Origin: Humulus lupulus
Taxonomy: Eukaryota; Streptophyta; Magnoliopsida; Rosales; Cannabaceae
DNA: 64,000 nt
Direction: 5' to 3'
NCBI RefSeq assembly: GCF_963169125.1
Contig: NC_084796.1
Span: forward strand, 85,767,888-85,831,887
This document shows positions 55,953-64,000 of the stretch, one piece after another; positions within the stretch are counted from its first letter, which is position 1, and each line of letters starts with the position of its first letter. Below the pieces are notes generated by a model. It did not search any database. It was not told the DNA's origin and saw only the letters and a program-made list of their open reading frames with translations. Both the position numbers and the translations under genes were made by a program.

Positions 55953-57169
55953 TTCGACTTCTTATTTTAAGGCCTTTGATCTATCTTTGTCGAGCAGCCT
56001 TCTTTTCTGTTGCACTGGTGAAAAACTCTTGTTGATGTTCAGGACATGGCTGATGACTGCAGCGTCTATCCCGACCATGTCTTTGTGCGACTAGGCAAAG
56101 ACTTCCTGGTTCCTCCCTAAAAACTCCACCAGTGCTTGTTTTGTTGTTGTCTCTAAGTTTTTACCAACTTTCACAACCCTGGTCAGATTTTCTTCATCGA
56201 GTTGGAGCTTTTCAAGGTCCTCAATGGGTCCTATTTCTTCATCAAAATCCCCAAAGCGAGGATCCAAGTCTCTATCCTCCTTTGGGCAACACCCTATTTG
56301 GTGACATTATCACCTGACTGGGTCTGAGCATCAATTGCCATTTGCAAATCTTTTCCGGGAACATCTCTTGATACACCCTTCTTTGCCTTGGTGATCGAGG
56401 CGTTGTAGCACTCCCTTTCTTCTCGCTGATTTCCCAATACGCATCCTACCCCTGCGTCTATTGGGAATTTCATGGCAAGGTGCTATATTGAAGTGACGGC
56501 CCGTAGGTCGACCAGAATTGGTCTCCCAATTACATCATTGTATGCTGAAGGACAATCAACTACTATGAAAGTAGTGAGTAATGTCCTATTAGCAGGTGCA
56601 GTACCTGCTATAACTGGAAGCCTAATCGACCCTGTTGGGGCGAGCCCTTCACCAGAAAAACCATTGATGGTTTGGTTGCATGACTCCAGGTCCTTGACGG
56701 ACAGCTTCATTCTTTCTAGTGAAGACTTGTACAGGATGTTGACCAAACTTCCTATGTCGACCAACACCCTCTTCACCATCATGTTGGAAATTTGTACGTC
56801 TACGACCAGCGGATCGGAGTGTGGGAATCGCACGTGCTGGGCATCGTCTTTAGATAAGGTTATCAATTCCTCCTCTGTTTGAGCCTTTTTTGGTGCTCGA
56901 TCCTCCACACTCATCATCTCGATGTCTTGGTGGTGGCGTAGGATCCGAGCATATCGTTCCCTTGCTTTCCCACTGTCTCCTGCAAGATGTGGGCCTCCGC
57001 AGATGGTGAGTAAAGTGCCTACCAAAAGAGCTGGTTGTAGAGGTGGCGAGCGTTGGCGTATAGGTGCCTGCTCGTTGCCACCTTGAGCCTCTCGCTGAGA
57101 CCCTCCTGCGGCTCGTACATATCTTCTTAAATGTCCCTGCCTGATCAGGAACTCAATCTCATCTTTCAA
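55953..57169 (-). pseudogene. Protease and linker region (element B)
   Basis: The frame from 57169 shows DEIEFLIRQGHLRRYV (end of gag), NILYKSSLERMKLSVKDLES and GRPILVDLRAVTSI. The catalytic motif is DIGS instead of DTGS (Thr to Ile). Downstream to 55953 is the linker to RT, with stops at about 56482, 56090 and 55955. It corresponds to 22440-23660 of A. Confidence 0.82.
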
Positions 57170-57245
57170 CTGGTTACATTCGTTGGTATCGTGTCCGTAG
57201 TCGTTGTGAAAATGACATAACTTTTCGTATCTCTCTTGGAGATAT

Positions 57246-57575
57246 ATTTTCTTATAGGTGCGGGTCGTTTGTAAGGCACGTTGGAGCTGGTCGCCTGGTA
57301 AACTTCCGCTCGACTTTCGACAAGGGTCGTGTAGTTGGTGATTCTCGGCTCGTATCGATTGCCTTTGGGGCGTTTATTTTCAGAAGCTGAGGGTTCATTG
57401 CTCGCCCATTTTCCACCGTTCCTACCATTGTTGTTCCCGTTGCCCTCAATGTTTCGGAATCTAACTCCTCCTCCTCAAACTCCAAATGTGGTTCATTCTC
57501 AGCCACATTTGGGGGAGGAGGTTGGGATGGTGCAGCACCAGTGGCCTGTCCAGTCTTCTTGGATGTTTTCGCCAT
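57246..57575 (-). pseudogene. Internally deleted Tat gag (element B)
   Basis: Starts MAKTSKKTGQATGAAPSQPP and runs to EEELDSETLR. At about 57445 it jumps to sequence that lies 1.6 kb further on in A (A positions about 20543 to 22160). The whole capsid region is therefore missing. A GGCAAC-like repeat at both breakpoints suggests a microhomology deletion or template jump. Confidence 0.85.
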
Positions 57576-57603
57576 TAGATTTTCTTACAGATTTTCGTCA
57601 AAC

Positions 57604-57620
57604 TCTCAACGAAAGCACCA
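57604..57620 (-). promoter_or_regulatory. Primer binding site region of element B
   Basis: The minus strand reads TGGTGCTTTCGTTGAGA three bases from the 5' LTR, as in A apart from one base. Confidence 0.75.
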
Positions 57621-57623
57621 GAA

Positions 57624-58222
57624 TGTTGACCCTCGATTTGGCCAACGACACGGAGTCAAATATACGAGAAAAGATAAAATGACAATTAAGAAATCAATCT
57701 AATGGATAAGAAGAAAACACCAAGGATTTATAGTGGTTCGACCCCAAAGAATGGTAATGACCTACGTCCACTTAGTGCTATTATTAATATTGAATCTCAA
57801 AGTCGTGATCAAAGAACTAGGGTTCTTGAGTTTCACAAACCTTGAGGAAATTACAATAAGACGATGAATAATTACACTATAGCTCTCTTTCTCTCAATAC
57901 TCAGGAAAAAGATTTAGAGATCAAAAGTCCCTTCCTTAAGCTATTTCATGCATATTTATAGGCTCAAGGAGGGTTACATGGACCAATGGGCCTTAACTTC
58001 CCTTAATAATTGCGTATCAAGGTAATAAAGAGGAAATTTTCAATGCAATTATTATAGGATTACAATCTTAGAAGGAAATAAATCAAATTATACGACCAGC
58101 CTAGTCGTATCTAATAGTTAAGCCCGACGAAGCGATGTGCCTCTGGTCGATAGTCGAACAACACCTCCGCCACGTGTCAGAAATCCTTGCCACATCATCA
58201 GCAGCCGTTTTTCAGGTAAACA
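57624..58222 (-). repeat. 5' LTR of element B
   Basis: 599 bp with TGTTGACCC...GTAAACA ends on the plus strand. It pairs with 40053-40661 and is followed by the GATTT target duplication (58223-58227). Confidence 0.93.
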
Positions 58223-58227
58223 GATTT

Positions 58228-59050
58228 TAATTAAATAATTAAATAAAATAAAATTGCAAAATCCCTGAAAAGGGAATAGCAGTGCACGCCTAACACAGTC
58301 CAAGGATTGTGCCATGCTTGTACTACTTGTACTGATATTGTATTAGTGTAGTTTTTATTTTATTATTTAATAATTTGAAAATGGTTTTTCAAATTTGGTA
58401 AGTTAGATATTTACCTAAATCAAAAGATATCATCATTATTTTATTATATTATATTACTATTATTATTAGGAATAATAAGGTAATATAAATCTCTCTATAT
58501 ATATGATACAAAAGAAGAAAAGATACAGAGAATGAGAAAAATATACATAAGACACAACACAATTCACAATTCAAAATAGTTCTCAGAGCTTTTTGTCAGA
58601 CAAAAAACTCTCTATTTCTTCTTTATTCTAGCCATTCTCAGACCATAACCCAAGTTCTCATGTGTTGAGAAATACTTGTGATTCCTAAAATATAAACCCA
58701 TGTTCTTTATGTGCCCACACACATCTTGAGGTGTAGAGAACACTCCAAAAGGTCGTGGTTTGAGTGCTTAAAGCTTTGGATAGCAAGATCGATAAAAATA
58801 CGAAAAGATTCAAGGACACTTGATAGGCTTCAAAAGGTAAAAGTTTTTTGCTCTTGATCTTTTGCATTTATATGTTGTATATAAATATATATACATATTT
58901 TTTGCATGATTAATAGTATTGTATGATAATGTTTCTGGATTGTTTATATGATTAATGGATTTTTTTATTGTTGTTGTTCTGTTGTTCATAAACAACAATG
59001 GGCCCACCACGCATGAGTTTTCAATGCGTGCTTTGAATGTTTTTCCAACA
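58228..59050 (+). repeat. 3' LTR of E, second part
   Basis: Continues the LTR interrupted at 40052, giving about 2.25 kb in total, close to the 2.19 kb of J. The phrase CACACATCTTGAGGTGTAGA near 58720 matches the J LTR read in reverse (near 3400). It ends CCAACA at 59050. Confidence 0.85.
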
Positions 59051-59055
59051 GTGTT

Positions 59056-59494
59056 GACTCCCGATTGTTGGGCCCATCAATCCATGCATTTAAAGAGTTT
59101 TCCATTCTAATACTCAAAACGTCTAATCCATACCCTAGGTGTCCTTTCGCTTCATACCCGAGATATTTTTTTCCAATATTAATGATCACAATCCATGCCT
59201 TTTGGATCCTAATCGTTGGATTGTTCTCGAGTGCCTACGTCGTAGGTAATCCGATGATCGGGGTGGAGTTGCTTCCTCCCCAAGTTCTAAGAGTATAAAA
59301 CTTGATAACCGCCCTAAGTAAGCACTCTTACCATTCAAAATTCAAAATCTTCAGAACTTTCTCTTCTCTCTCAAATTTCCCAGTCCTTCAACCGTTCTTG
59401 AGCTCCTTCTACAATTTTGGACAGTTGGCGAGAATCATCTTACTTCTGGGCAAATGACAAGTGATTCTTTAGCATCCGAACTCGTTTCAACACT
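59056..59494 (+). promoter_or_regulatory. Promoter and 5' leader of H antisense gene
   Basis: AGTATAAAAC (TATA at 59294-59300) is followed by CT-rich leader sequence with CTTTCTCTTCTCTCTC near 59357. This continues to the insertion of LTR F and resumes at 62007. The region corresponds to the promoter segments of A and B. Confidence 0.55.
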
Positions 59495-62001
59495 TGTAAC
59501 GCCCTGGTTAGCCAAGATCATCACACTGTATACTTTAAATAGTGCTTAACTCAATAAACGAGTCATTAGGCCATAAACGTGTATCTAAGTGTTGTTAATG
59601 GTCCAGGGTGAAAACCTCGGCCAAAAGGAATGGATATATTTTACTAAAAACATTAAACTGCACATGGGATCCCATAAAAGTGTTTACAAAGTTGTTTACA
59701 ATTCAAAATTTACAATCCCCCGACCTAAGCAGCAAAAATAGGAATAAACCCTAGTTCCCCTGAGAAACACATTGGTCGTGGTGGTCAAGTAGCCGCATAT
59801 GTACACGTCGCCACCTAAGCTCTCCACTCAAGGCTGGGTAAGCTTTTCTTTCCCTTTACATGCACCACATAACACCTGTGAGCCAAGGCTCAGCAAGAAA
59901 ACTTATTACTGCGTTTATACAATATAAATAAATAATCATGAAATCATTATGGGGCTCACAGCCCTAATCATATGATGAATAGTAAGTCAATCTGAGGTTC
60001 TGCGCCCTGGATAGATGACTATTAAGCCTTTCTGGGGTCACATGCTCTGAAAAGATGACTAATGAGACATCCTGGGGTCGTTCACCCTGAATAGATGACT
60101 AATGAGGAATCCTGGGTTCCTGCGCCCTGAATAGATGACTAATAAGTCTTTCTGGGGGTCCTGCACCCTAAGCCATGTGACTATCAAGTCACCTGAGCCT
60201 TTTAGCCCTAGCTCTGAGTAACTAGCCTTAGACTAGCCAAGTGCTTTAGTTTTCTTTGACCAATAGGTCGGTCAAGCATTTAATGCTCATGTTGATTAGA
60301 TCTAATTATTTTGGCCCGCGTTCAATACACTATTGTTGTTCTTGACTCATAAGTAAATTCCATACGACTAGCACTCAGTACTATTGCCGATCATGACTGA
60401 TAAGTCAGAGCTTCACGAACAGTACTAAACACCATTGTCGTTTCTGACTAATAAGTCAGTGCCATTTACAAGTAAGCAATGCTGCCAGGCATTTACAATG
60501 CAACCAATGTCTATATATAGAGCACTCAACATGCCTCATCTGTAATCATGTATGTCACATACTGGGTGCAGTTTTCTTACCTCAGACTTAAGCATAAAAT
60601 TAATAAAGAACGACCCTTGAGAACAATCTTGTCCTTAGGCCCTTAGCGGTCACCTAATCATAACTAAATATGAAATCCCATCAATAAATTGAATAATAAA
60701 AGGTTCATGGACTAAAACCTAGCCCCAGGACCCTAAATCATGCTAAAATGGTTAGTAGATTCGATCCTGAGCCTTGAGGTCCAAAAACTCGTGCTCAAAA
60801 CTAAGCAAAACCATGTCTGACCCAAAAGAGACAGGCGAGCTGCGACTTGCCCCCAAGGGCCGCGACGTGCCTCCCAGATAGATAGGCCCTCTGTCTGGAT
60901 GCCAGGGGCGGGCCACGACTTGCCCTTGAGGGTCGCGGCGCGCCTTCCAGACAGAACCCAATGAAGGCTCTGGGGTTCACTCAAGTCGCAACTTGCATGA
61001 ACTCAGTCGCGACTTGACACCGCGAACCCAATTCCCCTGCATATTCCTCAATCCAAACCCAGCCAAAACTCATCAAACAAATCCCAATATAATAACCAAC
61101 CATTAATACAACATAACCACTAATCTAACAACAAAACCCAAGCTCATAAACACTCAAAACACCATCAAATACCCAATCCTAAGATCAAACTATCAAGCAT
61201 ACAAACCACCTTAAAAATAGAGTAAAACCAAAGGTTTAAACTTAGAATTCCTTACCTCAGATATGATTTGAACCCATTCAATTGTTGAACACACTTCCAT
61301 GCCCTCAAGCCTCAAAACCTTAAGCTTTAACCTCCTAATCTTGCCTCAAACACCAAACCGAGAGAGAGAAAATGAGTAGTCGGGAGAGAAAGAAAACTCT
61401 GTTTTTTTTTCCTGCCTGTGTAATTCTACAGCCTTCTTGGCTGAGTTTATCTAGTGGTCTAAATGACCAAAATGCCCCTAGGGCCATTTTATTCCCTCAA
61501 AGCCACCCAAGGGCAAAGTTGTCATTTCCCACCTATCCCGTTAATCATAATTAACGTCCTCCAATTCCCGTTACTCTCAATATCCTCAAATAAGTATTAA
61601 ATCACATCTCATTACCCACTCATCCCCGGTAATGTACTAAACACCAATTTACCCCTAGACTCACCCCGAGCCTGGTAATTAACCCCGTTATGACCAAATC
61701 GCTAACTTGCATCCTAGGATCGTCTCATGCCAAATAAATCAAACATATCCACATAATAATGTGCTCTCACCCAAATATCACACACATGCACATAAATATA
61801 CTAATATGCCCTCAACGAGCCAAAATTACGAAAATTCCCTTCTTATAAGAAGTGGACCCACATGCATGCAAATACCATCATATAATAATATAACTCACAT
61901 AATCAATCATATAATCGCATAATCACATATTAAATCAATTATGGCCCTCCTGGCCCCTTAATCCAGGCACTAAGCCACATTACAGAATTTGGGACATTAC
62001 A
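59495..62001 (-). mobile_element. Solo LTR F (Tekay/Del-like)
   Basis: TGTAACGCCCTGGTTAGCC...GAATTTGGGACATTACA, 2507 bp, flanked by ACACT (59490-59494) and ACAAT (62002-62006), a duplication with one mismatch. It contains GGGATCCC near 59667, the GAGCCAAGGCTCAGCAAGA block near 59880, a tandem array, and a CG-rich word cluster at 60838-61025. The sense strand is minus. It is inserted in the 5' leader exon of H's antisense gene. Confidence 0.82.
59949..60190. repeat. Tandem repeat array in LTR F
   Basis: About six diverged copies of a roughly 40-bp unit, with the recurring words TCTGGGGTC, GCGCCCTGAATAGATGACTA and ATAAGTC. Shorter variants of GACTAATAAGTCA recur to about 60460. Confidence 0.8.
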
Positions 62002-62025
62002 ACAATTATCTACACTACATCTCGA

Positions 62026-62420
62026 GTAAGTATTTACTGGTTTTGTGTTTGTGTTGAGCTTAATTTGGGAGTTTAGATGCATGCTTAGGAACGAGCTTTT
62101 TGTGGTACTTGAGGGGCAAATTTTACCTTTTATAGGTCTTTCTATGTACATTTTGGAGTTAGGAGTGGTCCTAATGGCCTATTTCCCTCCTTGGGTAACT
62201 TTTGCCTTCCTGGACACTCGATCAAAATCTAGAAAAATCCCAACTTCCAGCAGTGTTCATAAGTTTCGATGGTGTTCTTCAGTGCTAATTTTTCAGCCCC
62301 GAGGACATTCCAAGACCTAGAAATTCTTTCCTCTTCTCCCCAAGAAGTAGTCTTAGGGATTCTCATTTTGACCCATCTTTATTCGGGTCAAGGCGCTAAC
62401 TACTTGGTATGTTGTTTCAG
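62026..62420 (+). other. Leader intron of antisense gene in H
   Basis: Donor TCTCGA/GTAAGTATT, acceptor TGTTGTTTCAG directly before the ATG at 62421; 395 nt. It corresponds to the 455-459 nt leader introns in A and B. Confidence 0.6.
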
Positions 62421-63639
62421 ATGTCCGAGGAGCTCCATCAACTACACAAACAAGGGTTCTACACCTTTGATGTCAAGATCATACAAATGGCCCGAGAAGC
62501 TGGGCAACACCTCGAGAAGGGAAAACAGGTGGCTGGTAGCAGTCAAGCCCTTGTAGTACGAGAGGACTCTGCCCCTGTGGTGACAAGACCCATTCGAGGT
62601 GGCCTCTCGGAGGAAGAATCCAATGCAGGTCTGGTGCCGATTGATAACACCTACACCGCCACGGGGTTCGAGGTGGAGGCAATCTCCATCAAGCTCCGAC
62701 ACCGAGGTGCCTTGGAGAAGATTCTCACCCACTACAAGGTAGACACTCATTAGATGTTAGTGTGCCTGTCTCAGGAGGACGAGAGGGCGCATGAGAGCAT
62801 TCATGAGCTCGGGCTCTGGAGTGCCTCTCATCTCTAGGATGATGCAACCCTGCCATTGCACCAGTACTATGTTGACTTCCTCAAGTTCGTTGGCATAGCT
62901 CACTTCCAACTGTCCCCGAATGGATATTGGGTGCTGGTAGGCTTTATGTTCTGTACAAGAGACAAAATTTTCCCACACCTTCCCCCGCTGAGATATCGTA
63001 TATCTACAACTTTCGGCAGTGCCTGAAGAAGGGGGTTCGGGATGGATACTACACCCTGATGAAGTAGACGATCCTAGGAAAAAGCTAAAAGGCTTCGAGC
63101 GGCAATGAGAACCACGCTCGAAACTACAAGGATCACTTCTTCTGGGCGAGTGGTTTCCCGATGAGGACCAAACTCATCCTACTCCTAGACTTCGCCAGAG
63201 TTGGTAAGCAATTTTTTCCTCACATAGTTTCATCTAATGGTGCCTCGCTCGTAATTGATCCTTAATCTTGAAAATGTCTATTTTCAGGTCCCTATCGTCG
63301 TACACCTTTTGTTGATTACTTCGACGAAAGATTTAGGGTGATGAACACTATCCACGATGAGGAGTTGGAGCTCACCTTCCTCGTCACTAATGCCCACCTG
63401 TGGTAGTATGGGCTACTGAGGAAGGGGCAGAGCATAAACCCGGTGGTCCTCACCAGATTTTGGGACTCGAAGCTATCATGGCATGAGGTGAGGCTCCACA
63501 AGGACTATGTGGAGGCCACACCTTCATGAAGAGCATGTGGAGAGCATCCTTGCCATCAAGAAAGTCACGGAGGCAAAGGAAAACGAAGAGCTCGAGGTGG
63601 AGCTCGAAGCGGGGATCAAATCGTCTTCCATACCTCGAG
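62421..63639 (+). pseudogene. Antisense gene of Tat element H (Transposase_28-like)
   Basis: Exon 1 starts MSEELHQLHKQGFYTFDVKI, chosen because it follows the acceptor. After stops near 62753 and 62837 it shows DDATLPLHQYYVDFLKFVGI, AHFQLSPNGYWVLVGFMFCT and, in another frame, NYKDHFFWASGFPMRTKLIL. This is the diverged counterpart of the domain in A and B. An 84-nt GT-AG intron (63204-63287) separates exon 2, which reads PYRRTPFVDYFDERFRVMNT and ELTFLVTNAHLW. A GTAAAT donor at 63640 ends exon 2. Stops and at least one frameshift make it a pseudogene. Confidence 0.65.
63204..63287 (+). other. Intron in antisense gene of H
   Basis: GTAAGCAA donor after CCAGAGTTG and GTCTATTTTCAG acceptor, 84 nt, T-rich, with open frames on both sides. 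Confidence 0.65.
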
Positions 63640-64000
63640 GTAAATAAAAATTGTCCTTCATTATGCTAAGCATGTATGGGGAAGGAACTAGTCTCGACCA
63701 TTCTTCATTTTCACCCTCACTTCTTGAGTGTGGGAAAATCTCGAGTTGGTCTGAGGAAGAATATCAAGACTATCAGGACCTCATAGACGTATTCCTCATA
63801 AATTCGAGGAGGAAGAGACACCCCCAAGGTCTCATGCCTTTCGACGAGGTGACGTCTATGCACGCCACTTGGTTTTGTCAGTATGAGACCAACCTTACGC
63901 AGGAGATGGGTTGGCTTATCCGTGAATTCACCCATTCCCTCCTTCACTTGAAGGAGCCTGATCGCGGTGGGGCTCCCAAGGATATTTGTACTTAGTCTCG
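63640..64000 (+). pseudogene. Further part of H antisense gene, cut by window edge
   Basis: After the GTAAAT donor at 63640 an open frame runs from 63651 to 63995 (SSFSPSLLECGKISSWSEEE, then MPFDEVTSMHATWFC) and probably holds part of the next exon. The acceptor was not fixed. No family was recognised for this part. Confidence 0.4.

Larger units (their letters stand above)
40053..58222 (-). mobile_element. Tat-lineage gypsy retrotransposon B (nested, internally deleted)
   Basis: Both LTRs (40053-40661 and 57624-58222) begin TGTTGACCC and end GTAAACA on the plus strand. The target duplication GATTT (40048-40052, 58223-58227) is exact. On the minus strand the order is 5' LTR, primer site, short gag, protease, RT-RNase H, second RNase H, antisense gene, purine tract and 3' LTR. 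The gag core and the whole integrase are missing compared with A. Elements C and D interrupt it at 44144-53424. By eye the two LTRs differ at roughly two dozen positions, so it is one of the younger layers. Confidence 0.92.
34612..59050 (+). mobile_element. Ty1/copia retrotransposon E (nested, decayed)
   Basis: Begins TGTTGGGAATAGTGCCC at 34612 and ends TTTTTCCAACA at 59050, with exact GTGTT target duplications (34607-34611, 59051-59055). 5' LTR 34612-35170 is truncated internally. Internal remnants of gag and RT run from 35171 to 38626. The 3' LTR is 38627-40052 plus 58228-59050, split by element B. It belongs to the same family as J by LTR and leader similarity but is far more decayed. The exact duplication after removing 18 kb of inserted DNA is strong support. 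Confidence 0.88.
18772..64000 (-). mobile_element. Tat-lineage gypsy element H (partial, heavily interrupted)
   Basis: The left end is a 3' LTR starting TGTTGACTAC (18772) and ending ACACA at 34475 once inserted elements are removed. A purine tract (34476-34491 as GAAATTTTTTGCCCCC) and an antisense gene on the plus strand (59294 to beyond 64000) follow. The layout copies that of element B. Its gag-pol and 5' LTR must lie beyond the right edge. Elements G, E and F, with A, I, B, C and D inside them, account for most of its apparent length. It is the oldest layer of the nest. Confidence 0.75.

Noticed and set aside
59949..60190. CRISPR-like or satellite array
   Set aside because: Units are contiguous and diverged with no unique spacers, lie within a plant LTR, and number only about six.

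Overview
This 64-kb window is eudicot-like nuclear plant DNA and consists almost entirely of nested LTR retrotransposons. The evidence is the presence of Ty1/copia and Ty3/gypsy (Tat-lineage and Tekay/Del-like) domains, tRNA-Met-type primer binding sites, spliceosomal GT-AG introns, an AT-rich background and two exons of a plant bHLH gene. No tRNA, rRNA, CRISPR array or bacterial gene was seen. The species cannot be named from the sequence alone.

Left part (1-18771). A truncated Tekay-like LTR (417-1239) abuts a large copia element, here called J, on the minus strand (3119-13443). J has two LTRs of about 2.2 kb, decayed gag-pol, and a second truncated copy of its leader beyond the 3' LTR. Next come a fragment of a related copia LTR (13444-13837), a 5'-truncated Tekay-like LTR called K (13838-15733), and a copia gag remnant called L with its primer site and probable LTR (15734-about 17760). 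Two in-phase exons of a BIM-like bHLH transcription factor gene (17933-18154, minus) are the only host coding sequence recognised.

Right part (18772-64000). A Tat-lineage gypsy element, H, runs on the minus strand and leaves the window at the right. It has been opened repeatedly, and most levels can be closed by reading target-site duplications (TSDs). Solo LTR G (19708-34467, TSD GAAAT/GAAAC) lies in H's 3' LTR. Inside G are a complete Tat element A (19772-30153, plus, TSD GTTAG) and solo LTR I (31188-33651, TSD GTTTA). Copia element E (34612-59050, plus, TSD GTGTT) lies between H's LTR and its antisense gene. Inside E's 3' LTR is Tat element B (40053-58222, minus, TSD GATTT). Inside B is Tekay-type element C (44144-51857, minus), fused to a truncated copia D (51858-53424). 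Solo LTR F (59495-62001, TSD ACACT/ACAAT) interrupts H again. The nesting order gives relative ages: H is oldest, then E, G and F, then A, B and I, with C and D in B.

The most interesting content is the gene carried antisense to gag-pol in all three Tat elements (A 27259-29370 minus; B 40894-44143 plus; H 59294-64000 plus). Each copy has a TATA box downstream of the element's polypurine tract, a 5'-leader intron of about 400-460 nt beginning GTAAGT, a putative-gypsy-transposon (Transposase_28-like) domain, and internal GT-AG introns. In A and B a C-terminal coiled coil follows. Antisense ORFs are known in Grande- and Retand-type Tat elements. The conserved promoter and multi-exon architecture, comparable across three copies in one window, is the part worth following up. 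All gag-pol genes here carry stops, frameshifts or deletions.
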